Below are positions 26,466 to 34,463 of a DNA stretch of 64,000 nt, in pieces; the stretch's first letter is position 1; each line of letters opens with the position of its first letter. This stretch comes from Pararhizobium capsulatum DSM 1112 (GTDB taxonomy: Bacteria; Pseudomonadota; Alphaproteobacteria; Rhizobiales; Rhizobiaceae): positions 124,001-188,000 of the forward strand of contig NZ_JAUSVF010000002.1 in NCBI RefSeq assembly GCF_030814475.1. Direction: 5' to 3'. The notes under the pieces are model-generated. The model was given only the letters and a program-made list of their open reading frames with translations. It searched no databases and was not told where the DNA came from. The translations under genes and the position numbers were made by a program.

Positions 26466-27752
26466 ATGGATGAGGACGTGATCGAAAGATCCGGGGATTG
26501 GCAGATGGCCGTTGAGGCGGAAAGCAACAGAGCGGTGCAGGCCGGTCTTCCTGCCGACGAGGCGATCGCCGCGGATGCGCGCGCGCTGTCGCAACAGCTG
26601 AAGGCGATGCGCGAACGGCTTTTTCCGCCGGCCGCAAGAAAGACGTTGCGCAGCTTTACCTCGGGCGAGGCAGCCAAGCTGATCGGTGTCTCCGACGGGT
26701 ATCTTCGGCAGCTGTCGCTGGCCGGCGAGGGACCGCAGCCGGAGACCGGCACGGCCGGCCGCCGCTCCTATTCGCTTGCCGATATCAATGCCGTGCGCCG
26801 GCATCTCGCCGATCAGGCGATCGCCAAGAAGAACGATGCCAAGGCCCGCTCCTATGTGAAATGGCGTGATCCGGCCCGTGGCGAGCATCTGCAGGTGATC
26901 TCCGTCACCAACTTCAAGGGCGGATCGGGCAAGACCACCTCCTCCGTGCATCTGGCGCAATATCTGGCGCTGGCCGGCCATCGGGTTCTCGCCGTCGATC
27001 TCGATCCGCAGGCGTCGCTTTCGGCCCTGTTCGGCTATCAGCCGGAGCTCGATCTTGACGGTAACGATACGCTGTTTGGCGCGATCCGCTATGACAGCAG
27101 CGATCGGCCGCTGAAGGAGATCATCCGCAAGACCTATTTCGACGGGCTTGATCTTGTGCCCGGCAATCTCGAACTGCAGGAATTCGAGCATGCGACGCCG
27201 CAGGCGCTGGCCAACCGCCAGAACGGCACGGAGGCAGGTCCGCTGTTTTTCGCCCGCGTGCAACAGGCCTTGGCGAGCGTTGCCGATGACTATGATGTCG
27301 TGGTGCTCGATTGCCCGCCGCAGCTTGGCTATCTGACGCTCTCGGCGCTCTGTGCCTCCACCTCGGTGGTCGTGACTGTGCATCCGCAGATGCTCGATGT
27401 CGCCTCGATGAACCAGTTCCTGTTCATGACGTCGGATCTCTTGAGCGTTGTGCGCGAGGCGGGCGGTGAGCTGAACTTTGATTTCCTGCGCTATCTCGTC
27501 ACCCGCTTCGAGCCGAATGACGGGCCGCAGACGCAGATCGTCGGCTTCATGCGCTCGCTGTTCGGTGATCGGGTGTTGACCTCGGCAATGGTCAAGTCGA
27601 CGTCGATCGCCGATGCCGGTCTCACCAAGCAGACGCTCTATGAAGTCGGCCGCGAGAACTTTACCCGCGCGACCTATGACCGGGCGCTGGAATCGCTGAA
27701 CGCTGTCAACAGCGAGATCGAGGCGCTCATTCACACGGCGTGGGGGCGCTGA
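26466..27752 (+). CDS. repA: RepA partition ATPase, locus 3
   Basis: A 428-residue ParA-family ATPase. The N-terminal domain contains FTSGEAAKLIGVSDGYLRQL, closely resembling locus 1 RepA. Walker A is KGGSGKTT at about residue 155, followed by AVDLDPQASLSALFG; Walker B is VVVLDCPPQLGYLTLSA. It is clearly closer to the locus 1 RepA than to locus 2. ATG 26466 has AAGGA 9 bases upstream. It is coupled to repB, which starts 2 bases after the stop. Confidence 0.95.
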   Translation: MDEDVIERSGDWQMAVEAESNRAVQAGLPADEAIAADARALSQQLKAMRERLFPPAARKTLRSFTSGEAAKLIGVSDGYLRQLSLAGEGPQPETGTAGRRSYSLADINAVRRHLADQAIAKKNDAKARSYVKWRDPARGEHLQVISVTNFKGGSGKTTSSVHLAQYLALAGHRVLAVDLDPQASLSALFGYQPELDLDGNDTLFGAIRYDSSDRPLKEIIRKTYFDGLDLVPGNLELQEFEHATPQALANRQNGTEAGPLFFARVQQALASVADDYDVVVLDCPPQLGYLTLSALCASTSVVVTVHPQMLDVASMNQFLFMTSDLLSVVREAGGELNFDFLRYLVTRFEPNDGPQTQIVGFMRSLFGDRVLTSAMVKSTSIADAGLTKQTLYEVGRENFTRATYDRALESLNAVNSEIEALIHTAWGR

Positions 27753-27754
27753 CG

Positions 27755-28834
27755 ATGTCCGGCGGAAACCGAAAAAATGAACTTCGCTCGCTGTTTTCCG
27801 GCGGGCCACTCACGCCCTCCGCGACACCTGTTCGTGCGCCCGAAACCAAGTCCCTGCCCGATGCTTCGAGCACACAGGGTGACGAGTTGACAGCTGTCAA
27901 CAATTCCGGCCCTGACATCCCCCGTGCCTCATCCGGCGCCGTCAAGGCGATGGGTCTGACGCTTGGGGCGATCACCCGCGAGGCGGAAGAGGCGCGGCAT
28001 CTGCGCCAGGCGCTGTCGGATGGCGAGCGCGTCCTGACGCTCGACACCGCTGTCATCGATCACTCCTTCGTTTCCGACCGCATGGGCGATGGAACGGAGG
28101 AAGACCCGGATTTCCTCGCGCTTGTCGAAAGTATCCGCGCGAGTGGCCAGCAATCGCCGATTCTCGTGCGCCCGCACCCGGCATCATCAGGCCGTTACGA
28201 GACAGCCTATGGTCACCGACGCCTGCGGGCAGCAACGACCCTCGGCATCAAGGTTAAGGCGATCGTACGGCCGCTGACCGATGACGAGCTGGTTTTGGCG
28301 CAGGGCAAGGAAAATGCAGAACGACGCAATCTCTCCTTCATCGAACGGGCGCTGTTTGCCACGGCGCTTGTTGCCCGCGGCTTCGATCGCAAGGTGGTCG
28401 GCGAGGCGCTTTCGATCGACAAGACGGAGCTTTCTCGCCTGCTGCAGGTGGCCGAGACCGTGCCGGATCGTCTTGCCCGGCTGATCGGTGCGGCGCCGAA
28501 GGCCGGACGCAATCGCTGGATGGTTCTGGCGGAATTGCTGGTTTCCGAAGCTGCGCGGGTTCGCGCCCTGGACGAGGCGACGAGCGAGCGTTGCCGTGCG
28601 GTCGACAGCGACACCCGCTTCGCCATGGTGCTGCAGCGGCTGCAGAGACACGTAAAGCCGGAGCCGGTTCTGCCGGAAGAGCTGAAGGACAGTGCTGGCA
28701 GGGTCTATGCCCGGTTGAAGCGTGGCAAGAGCATGCGCATCGAATTTGCCGCCGGCACCGACGACACCTTCTTCGAGGAGATCGCCGCGCTGGTGGCCGA
28801 GCGGTTCCGGGCGCGGGCAGGGAAGAGAACGTAG
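27755..28834 (+). CDS. repB: RepB centromere-binding partition protein, locus 3
   Basis: A 359-residue RepB/ParB protein. N-terminal residues include DELTAVNNSG encoded by the parS palindrome at 27886-27901. The ParB core has SPILVRPHPASSGRYETAYG followed by HRRLRAAT, and QGKENAERRNLSFIERALFA; the HTH region contains LSIDKTELSRLLQVAETVPD. ATG 27755, 2 bases after the repA stop, is chosen over GTG 27740 inside repA. It is transcribed with repA, and a RIME-like repeat has inserted between its stop and the ctRNA-repC region. Confidence 0.95.
   Translation: MSGGNRKNELRSLFSGGPLTPSATPVRAPETKSLPDASSTQGDELTAVNNSGPDIPRASSGAVKAMGLTLGAITREAEEARHLRQALSDGERVLTLDTAVIDHSFVSDRMGDGTEEDPDFLALVESIRASGQQSPILVRPHPASSGRYETAYGHRRLRAATTLGIKVKAIVRPLTDDELVLAQGKENAERRNLSFIERALFATALVARGFDRKVVGEALSIDKTELSRLLQVAETVPDRLARLIGAAPKAGRNRWMVLAELLVSEAARVRALDEATSERCRAVDSDTRFAMVLQRLQRHVKPEPVLPEELKDSAGRVYARLKRGKSMRIEFAAGTDDTFFEEIAALVAERFRARAGKRT
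27886..27901. promoter_or_regulatory. parS site 2 of locus 3 (inside repB)
   Basis: GTTGACAGCTGTCAAC, an exact copy of the upstream site at 26148-26163, lies in the 5' part of repB and encodes the LTAVN run. The two copies differ from the parS sites of loci 1 and 2 at the inner variable positions. Confidence 0.88.
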
Positions 28835-28850
28835 GTTTGTGCTGCTCGGC

Positions 28851-29021
28851 TCCACCCCCTCTGTCAGCTTTGCTGACATCTCCGCCTCAAGGGGGAGATT
28901 GGGTCGAGAGGAGACGATGAGGCAATCTCATTTCCGTAGGGATGAGAGATTGGGATGAGGGTTCACCTCCAGCGATCTCCCCCCTTGAAGGGGAAGATGT
29001 CAGCAAAGTTGACATAGGGGT
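28851..29021. repeat. RIME-like palindromic element, copy 2, in the repB-repC gap of locus 3
   Basis: It carries TCCACCCCCTCTGTCAGCTTTGCTGACATCTCC in part (hairpin GTCAGCTTTGCTGAC), AAGGGGGAGATTGGG and, inverted at the far end, ATCTCCCCCCTTGAAGGGG followed by GATGTCAGCAAAGTTGACAT. It closely resembles the element at 24893-25019. Its presence makes the repB-repC gap about 620 bases here versus about 150 in locus 1. Confidence 0.8.
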
Positions 29022-29191
29022 AATCGCAGATGCGGTAGATGCGGAATATTCGGCCGGTCTGTGGAGGCGAATTGCTTCCTACCTCGACGGTAACAGGTTC
29101 AGGCACCAAAGGTCCAATGACCTACGGCGCTGAAGCAGACGGTGAGGCCCAGGCCTGCCGGGATTGAAACAATCTGAAAGGGAAATCAGAG

Positions 29192-29248
29192 CAAGAAAAA
29201 AGGCCTCCAAAACGTTACCATTCCGGAAGCCCTCTTCAATGTAGCAAT
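29192..29248 (-). ncRNA. Antisense countertranscribed RNA (ctRNA/incA), locus 3
   Basis: It is encoded on the strand opposite repABC, between repB and repC. Read on the minus strand it has GATTCTCTCGAATTGCTACA (29240-29259), then GAGGGCTTCC paired with GGAGGCC, followed by TTTTTTCTTG, a rho-independent terminator. A TTGACT hexamer (29275-29280) precedes it. The locus 1 ctRNA has the same order of sequence: GATTCTCT, AATTGCTACAT, GGGCTTCC, AACGTTT, GGCCTTTTT. The 5' end is inferred. Confidence 0.82.
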
Positions 29249-29457
29249 TCGAGAGAATCACTTCCAACGGTCAAAGTCAAGAGTCGACGGCGATTTGACG
29301 GTTCGACAGCGGAGATGATTCCCTGAAAAGGGAATGATGTTCGTAGCGTGCGGATCCTGCGGCCACCTGGCGGCAGCGAGATGTGCGAACGCTTGTCTGT
29401 GCCCGCTCCAATGGTGCCTTTTTGCAGCCGCTTGCCCTGCCAAAGGGGATGATAGCG

Positions 29458-30726
29458 ATGGAAAGACTGGCAACGACGCCGTTTGGCGGCGCGCCTTTGC
29501 GTGCGCAGACTTTTGCCCTGCAGACCCGGGTCGCCCGGCGCCAGGAGGCGTTGAAGGCGGGCGAGGGCGGCAATGACAATGGCACGGCCGACAAATGGCA
29601 GCTCATCCGGGCGCTGACGGAGGCGCGCGAGGTCTATGCACTCTCCGACCGCAGCATTACCGTGCTGGAGGCGTTGACCAGCTTCCATCCGGAGCGGACG
29701 TTGAATGGCGCAGAGCCGATTATTGTCTTTCCCTCCAACGCCGAGCTTTCGATGCGCACCCGCGGCATGTCGCCGGCAACGCTCAGGCGCCACATAGCCT
29801 TCCTGGTCGAGGCAGGTTTCGTTCTTCGGCGTGACAGTCCCAATGGCAAGCGCTTCTGCCGCCGCGACGATCACGGCCAGATGGAAGACGCCTTCGGCTT
29901 CGATCTCGCGCCTTTGGCGCTCGCCGCCGCAGACATCCATGCGGCAGCCGAGCGTGTCCGTGCGATCCGGCGGGTCATCGATCGGCTGCGCGCCGAGGTG
30001 ACGCTGCATCTGCGCGATATTTCCAAGCTGATCTCCTCCGGGCTCGAAGAGGGCAGGGCCGGCGACTGGATGGGATATACGGCAGCATTGGCGAGCCTTT
30101 CCGGCCGTGTCCGGCGCAATGCCGACCAAGAGAGCCTTGAAGCGCGCCGTGAAGGTCTGATGTGCCTGCGGGCCGAGGTGGAGAACGCCTACCCGAATTC
30201 TCTCACGGAACAGGAAATGAGCGCCAATGACTCCGATTCCGAGCGCCATATTCAGAATTCAAATACAGACCAATATTTTGAAGAAAGCGGCAAAGAACTC
30301 AAAAATGGGGCGAAACCCGAAGTCGAAACCGAAACCGAAGTGGGGGTGAGACGGGCGCCCGAGGTGAAAACAGCGGAAGCGGATACCGGAACGGGTAGAA
30401 CCAATGGTCTCAGCCTGAAGCGGTTCCTCGCACTTTGCCCGGAGATCGCAAATTACGCCAAACATGGCATCCGGACTTGGCGCGATGCAATGGAAACGGC
30501 GGAACTGGTGCGCTCGATGCTCGGGGTTTCGCCGGATGCCTGGGCAAAGGCCAAGACATCGATGGGCGACACGGCGGCGGCGGTGACGATTGCCTTCATT
30601 CTGGAACGGGCGGAAGGCATTCGTTCGCCAGGCGGCTATCTGCGTGATCTCACCCGCAAGGCCGAGAGCGGCCAGTTCTCGATTTCGCCCATGCTGAAGG
30701 CGCTCGCCAATACCAGGACAGAGTAA
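29458..30726 (+). CDS. repC: RepC replication initiator, locus 3
   Basis: A 422-residue RepC. The N-terminus MERLATTPFGGAPLRAQTFA is a recognisable, diverged form of the RepC start; the winged-helix region follows (FPSNAELSMRTRGMSPATLR, RHIAFLVEAGFVLRRDSPNG). The C-terminal IRSPGGYLRDLTRKAESGQF matches the locus 1 RepC (INSPGGYLRDLTRRAE). ATG 29458 is chosen because AAGGGGA lies 8 bases upstream; an in-frame ATG at 29383 would start inside the ctRNA leader region. The middle is AT-rich, with the candidate oriV motif at 30253-30267. It is a likely active initiator, as all family features are intact. Confidence 0.95.
   Translation: MERLATTPFGGAPLRAQTFALQTRVARRQEALKAGEGGNDNGTADKWQLIRALTEAREVYALSDRSITVLEALTSFHPERTLNGAEPIIVFPSNAELSMRTRGMSPATLRRHIAFLVEAGFVLRRDSPNGKRFCRRDDHGQMEDAFGFDLAPLALAAADIHAAAERVRAIRRVIDRLRAEVTLHLRDISKLISSGLEEGRAGDWMGYTAALASLSGRVRRNADQESLEARREGLMCLRAEVENAYPNSLTEQEMSANDSDSERHIQNSNTDQYFEESGKELKNGAKPEVETETEVGVRRAPEVKTAEADTGTGRTNGLSLKRFLALCPEIANYAKHGIRTWRDAMETAELVRSMLGVSPDAWAKAKTSMGDTAAAVTIAFILERAEGIRSPGGYLRDLTRKAESGQFSISPMLKALANTRTE
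30253..30267 (+). other. Candidate oriV core motif inside repC, locus 3
   Basis: CAGAATTCAAATACA lies in the AT-rich part of repC and matches the locus 1 motif in 14 of 15 bases, with the flanking YAT on one side also similar. It is a good candidate for part of the origin, since repABC origins lie in AT-rich sequence inside repC. The shared peptide IQNS accounts for only part of the match. Confidence 0.5.
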
Positions 30727-30810
30727 CGCTGCCATGGTTCGGCGCAGGCGACATTGAAAAACCGCGACCGATGTAATACCTTCTGGAAAATAATCATTAC
30801 CGAGGTTTTT

Positions 30811-31044
30811 ATGAGCACGACCGTTACCACCAAGGGGCAGGTCACGATCCCGAAGCCGGTCCGCGATTTTCTCGGCATCCTGCCGGGGATGCAGGTCGAT
30901 TTCCACCGCGCCGCCGATGGCACCGTGGTTCTGACCCGTGCCGACCAGAAGAAACCGGCGAGCCGCTTTGCCAAATTGCGCGGCCATGCCGGCGCTGGTC
31001 TCGATACGGATGCCATCATGGCGCTGACCCGCGGTGAGCCGTGA
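30811..31044 (+). CDS. AbrB/MazE-type antitoxin (VapB-like)
   Basis: A 77-residue protein with a SpoVT/AbrB swapped-hairpin DNA-binding domain at residues 3-48 (TTVTTKGQVTIPKPVRDFLG). The C-terminal part (ASRFAKLRGHAGAGLDTD) would bind the toxin. ATG 30811 is the family start; an upstream in-frame start at 30754 adds an unrelated leader. It overlaps the toxin gene by 4 bases (GTGA), the usual coupling. It lies just after repABC locus 3, where toxin-antitoxin pairs often stabilise plasmids. Confidence 0.9.
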   Translation: MSTTVTTKGQVTIPKPVRDFLGILPGMQVDFHRAADGTVVLTRADQKKPASRFAKLRGHAGAGLDTDAIMALTRGEP

Positions 31045-31445
31045 CGCTCGTCGATACCAACGTCCTGCTCGATGTCGTCAGCAATGATCCTGTCTGGGCC
31101 GACTGGTCGATCGAGCAGCTGGAGGCCGCCGCCTTGCGTGGCCCGCTTCTCATCAACGATATCGTCTATGCCGAGCTTTCGGTGCGCTATGAGCGTGTGG
31201 AGAGCCTTGAGGACTTCATCGCGGAAGCCGGGATCGAAATGGCGCCGTTGTCGCGCCCTGCGCTTTTCCTTGCGGCCAAGGTCTTTACCTCGTATCGCAA
31301 GGCCGGCGGCGCCCGCACCGGGGTTCTGCCGGACTTCTTCATCGGCGCCCAGGCTGCTGTCGAGGGACTGGATCTTCTGACCCGCGATACAGCCCGTTAT
31401 CGCAGCTATTTTCCGACCGTGAAGCTGATTGCGCCCGGGCGATAG
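31041..31445 (+). CDS. PIN-domain ribonuclease toxin (VapC-like)
   Basis: A 134-residue PIN-domain protein, a metal-dependent RNase that is the toxin of VapBC-type pairs. The N-terminal VDTNVLLDVVSNDP carries the first acidic catalytic residue; a second acidic residue is in NDIVYAEL, and a third in PDFFIGAQA and LLTRD. It starts with GTG at 31041 within the antitoxin stop. The pair may act as a plasmid addiction module for this replicon. Confidence 0.9.
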   Translation: MTLVDTNVLLDVVSNDPVWADWSIEQLEAAALRGPLLINDIVYAELSVRYERVESLEDFIAEAGIEMAPLSRPALFLAAKVFTSYRKAGGARTGVLPDFFIGAQAAVEGLDLLTRDTARYRSYFPTVKLIAPGR

Positions 31446-31473
31446 CTAGCGGCCTGAGGCGGAGGACAGGGAG

Positions 31474-31686
31474 CTATTCGTCCTCGCCAATCAGCCCGTC
31501 GAAGACTTCGAGTAACGCGTTGACGATCGCCTGTCCCAACGCATTGCCGGTTTCGGCAATCTTGTCATCTACGCCGTCGCGGGCTGCGAGCGCCAGGTTG
31601 CCGCCCTGTTCGGCAACGATGGCGGAAGCGCGCTCGATTGCCCATTGGGCGAAATCGCTGCGGCTGGCGATAGTGGCGGTTTCCAT
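31474..31686 (-). CDS. Small conserved hypothetical protein
   Basis: A 70-residue protein (METATIASRSDFAQWAIERA then SAIVAEQGGNLALAARDGVD). ATG 31686 has AGGA 9 bases upstream and is preferred over a longer frame from 31839. It is acidic and mainly helical by composition, ending FDGLIGEDE. It converges with the VapBC pair. No known function; confidence rests on the ribosome site and protein-like composition. Confidence 0.55.
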   Translation of the reverse strand: METATIASRSDFAQWAIERASAIVAEQGGNLALAARDGVDDKIAETGNALGQAIVNALLEVFDGLIGEDE

Positions 31687-31971
31687 GAGCTTTTTTCCTT
31701 TCAAGGTCGTTTGAGGCGGCAATAGCACGAGGTTTCCGGTTTTTGTAACGATGAAATACGGAGGATGACCTTCTGAGGGGCGGGAGGGGAGGGGTGAAAC
31801 AGCGCTGTTTGATTGATACGTCGAATGAAAATAAATCAACAGTTGTGAATTTCATCCATTAATACTGCAAACGAAGAGAGGTTAACCAAGTCTTAACAGA
31901 GTTTCTTCGCCCCATTGATCACCAATATAGGTCTTCGCTAAGCTTGGTCACGTTTCAAAGAGGTATTTAAG

Positions 31972-32823
31972 ATGGCAACGATTTACTTGGGCGATGATGG
32001 CAGCGGCGCGGATTTTACGAGTTTCAATTTTTCCTTTCTGAACGAATATACGAGCTACGCCTATTCCTTCAGCGGTGTCAGCGCTTACAGCGACGACAAT
32101 AACAGAACCTATTTCCAGGGCGACAAGCTGATCTACCGGGGGACCGGCGGCGAAATCCTGTTGGACCCCACTGCCCAGGGCAAGGATATCTCGGCCATCG
32201 TCGGCGGCACCATCAAGGGCGTGGTCATCACCCAGAACGGTGTGAACATCGTGAGCGTGAGTGGCCTCAAGGTCTCGGCGGAAGCGCTCTACAAGGCCGT
32301 CACCTCCAATGACAACGAGGCGATCAAGAACATTCTGCTGTCCGGCGATGATGTGATCAATGGCACCCGCTACGCAGACATCCTTGAAGGACGCGCCGGC
32401 AAGGATACGCTCGACGGAAATGGCGGCCGGGACACGCTGAAGGGTGGTGCCGGTGACGACGTCCTTTTCGGAGGCGCTGCCGGCGATAAGCTCCATGGGC
32501 AGAGCGGAAACGACACGTTCGTCTACAACTCGCTCAAGGACAGCTACGGAACCTCAAACTCGACCCGCGATACGATTTACGACTTCACCAGGAGCGACAA
32601 GATCGACTTCTCGGCGATCGACGCCAATAGCAAGACCACGGCGGACGAGAGTTTCAGTTTCCTCGGCACCAAGGCCTTCACCCGCAAGGCCGGCGAGTTG
32701 CGCTATGAAAAGAAGGCGTCGGACACCTATATCTACGCCGATGTGAATGGCGACAAGAAGGCCGATTTCTCCATCCATCTGGACGACGCCGTCAGCTTGC
32801 AGAAGGGCTATTTCGTGCTGTAA
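31972..32823 (+). CDS. RTX-type calcium-binding repeat protein
   Basis: A 283-residue protein with hemolysin-type calcium-binding nonapeptide repeats at about residues 125-183 (GDDVINGTRYADILEGRAGK, DTLKGGAGDDVLFGG). The following part (STRDTIYDFTRSDKIDFSAI) resembles the C-terminal secretion-signal region of serralysin-like exported proteins. The N-terminal 120 residues have no family I recognise. It has no classical signal peptide, as expected for type I secretion, but no secretion genes are in the window. The 130 bases upstream are AT-rich and likely contain the promoter. It may act at the cell surface or be secreted. Confidence 0.8.
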   Translation: MATIYLGDDGSGADFTSFNFSFLNEYTSYAYSFSGVSAYSDDNNRTYFQGDKLIYRGTGGEILLDPTAQGKDISAIVGGTIKGVVITQNGVNIVSVSGLKVSAEALYKAVTSNDNEAIKNILLSGDDVINGTRYADILEGRAGKDTLDGNGGRDTLKGGAGDDVLFGGAAGDKLHGQSGNDTFVYNSLKDSYGTSNSTRDTIYDFTRSDKIDFSAIDANSKTTADESFSFLGTKAFTRKAGELRYEKKASDTYIYADVNGDKKADFSIHLDDAVSLQKGYFVL

Positions 32824-32826
32824 CGG

Positions 32827-32847
32827 CTTCCCCTTCGGGAAGGGGAG
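32827..32847. terminator. Bidirectional hairpin between RTX gene and integrase
   Basis: TTCCCCTT and AAGGGGAG-like arms form a stem of about nine pairs around a CGGG loop, in the 29-base gap between converging genes. There is no long T-run, so it would be a weak terminator in either direction. Confidence 0.45.
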
Positions 32848-32852
32848 GGGCG

Positions 32853-33932
32853 CTACAGTCCCGATGCCTTGGTCAGGTTGATGCGGAACCGATCTCTTCG
32901 CCGTTGGTAGCGACGGGTCATTTCGGCCGAGGCGTGGCCGAGCTGTTTCTGGACATGGCGTTCATCGACCTCGGCGGAGGAGGCAAGGCCGGCGCGCAGG
33001 GAATGGCCGGAGAAGCGGAATGCACGCTCGCGCTCGGACAGATCGCCGCGCACGCCCGCGGCAATGGCAGCCTTCTTGACGAGACGGGCAACCTCCTGGT
33101 CGTTGAGGCGGTCTGCGCCGACGGCCTTGCCCTGTCCGGTGACCCGCCGAAACAGCGGACCATGGGGGATGCGGGCAAGGGACAGCCACATCTGCAGCGC
33201 GGCCACCGGGCAGGTGGCATCGGAGGAGCCGCGGCCGATTTCGACCTCGCGCCAGCCGGTCTTGCCTTTGATGGTGACGAGGATACCCTTGTCGAGGATT
33301 TCGACATAACCGCGGCCATCCTCGGTCTGGTCGCGACCGACATCCAGACCGACGATTTCCGATCGGCGCAACCCGCCGGCAAAGCCGAGCAGTAGCATGG
33401 CGCGGTCACGCAGGCCCCTTAACGTGCCCCGGTCGAGCGTTTCCAGCATGGCGATGACATCCTCGGCCATGACGGCTTCCTTCTGCACCGGTGGGCGGCC
33501 ATGGGTGTTGCGAATGCCGGCGAGCACCGTGGCGATATGGCGGTCCTTGCGGTCGAGTGGCTGGCCGCGCTGGGTATAGTTCCAGGAAAGTGCCGCCAGG
33601 CGCCGTTCGATCGTCGATACCGAGCTGGGTTTGGTACCGGCGGAAACCGTACCGGAGGCAAGAGCCGTGATATAAAGCCCGACCAGCTGCGGATCCGGGG
33701 GGAGGGGAGACAGACCCTGCCGCCGGCACCAGCCGGCAAACTGCTTCCAGTCCGAGGCATAGGCCCGGCGCGTATTTCCCGAACTCGCAGCCTCGACATA
33801 GTCACGCGCGCGGCCGGCAAGATCGCCAAGCCGTTGCAGGCGGTTTGAATCTACCTCGACCGCTACCGGCAAGCTACCGGACATACCCTCGCTCTCTGGT
33901 ATTGCTGCTGGCTCTTCGGGACGATTTTCCAT
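32853..33932 (-). CDS. Tyrosine recombinase (phage-type integrase family)
   Basis: A 359-residue tyrosine recombinase. Residues 40-130 form the SAM-like core-binding domain (SGNTRRAYASDWKQFAGWCR). The catalytic residues are visible: Arg in AGGLRRSEIVGLD, Lys in TIKGKTGWREV, His-x-x-Arg in SGHSLRAGLAS, His in QLGHASAEM and Tyr in TRRYQRRRD. All are intact, so it should be active. It lies at the border between the rep/stabilisation region and the injection system and points away from the latter. It could have integrated the injection system region or resolve plasmid multimers; no att sites were identified. Confidence 0.92.
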   Translation of the reverse strand: MENRPEEPAAIPESEGMSGSLPVAVEVDSNRLQRLGDLAGRARDYVEAASSGNTRRAYASDWKQFAGWCRRQGLSPLPPDPQLVGLYITALASGTVSAGTKPSSVSTIERRLAALSWNYTQRGQPLDRKDRHIATVLAGIRNTHGRPPVQKEAVMAEDVIAMLETLDRGTLRGLRDRAMLLLGFAGGLRRSEIVGLDVGRDQTEDGRGYVEILDKGILVTIKGKTGWREVEIGRGSSDATCPVAALQMWLSLARIPHGPLFRRVTGQGKAVGADRLNDQEVARLVKKAAIAAGVRGDLSERERAFRFSGHSLRAGLASSAEVDERHVQKQLGHASAEMTRRYQRRRDRFRINLTKASGL

Positions 33933-34463
33933 GTTTTGCTCGACGAAAAGGCTGATTCCCTTATAAATAACATTATGAACGATAAGCCAATTATCAATCT
34001 TTATAATAAAATATCATGCTGTGCGGTTATCGGTAAAAATTTTGCATTATCCGCTCATGTGTTATCCGTTGTTTGCGGGGGCGAGCGGCAGCTCTCCGAT
34101 GTTTGCTTTGTTGCCGGCTTGATCGCCAACGTCGTTTGATTGCAGGGAAGGGCACAGCAACGCGTGCCTGTCGGGGTGACGACACCTCCATGAATCCCCC
34201 GGCAATACCGCTTCTGGTGAAGGAAACATAACCTTTCCGCGTATTAGCGTTTTTTCGAAACCGATATAGTGCTGGAATTCAAGTACTTTTCCAAATTTTT
34301 GGACCGGATTTCGTCTTCCAGAAGGCGTCTATCGATAAGTTCTAGCTAAAAAATGGGTTGCAAACTCCAATCGTTCGTGATGCACTTGCAATCGAGGCGG
34401 ACATTTTCATCACTTGCGACCTGAGTTTATTCATAAACTTGGGAACACTATGGGTATGATAAA
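33933..34463. other. AT-rich region between the integrase and the injection system
   Basis: These 531 bases hold no convincing gene; an open frame at 33936-34139 lacks a ribosome site and protein-like features. The part from 33955 to 34075 is strongly AT-rich with several GATAA/TTATC repeats (for example GATAAG, ATTATCAA, GTTATCGG, ATTATCCG, GTTATCCG), which suggests a regulator binding region. The part near 34430-34463 contains TATGGGTATGAT, a candidate -10 region close to the first injection gene. Confidence 0.5.

Noticed and set aside
24893..29021. CRISPR array or tandem repeats
   Set aside because: The repeated sequences are dispersed palindromic elements without regular spacing or spacers.
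28835..29457. Possible small gene between repB and repC of locus 3
   Set aside because: Frames here fall in the RIME-like repeat and the ctRNA; none has a ribosome site or family match.
33936..34139. 67-residue open frame
   Set aside because: Lies in AT-rich intergenic sequence, lacks a ribosome site, and the translation (Cys/Ile/Asn-rich) shows no family pattern.
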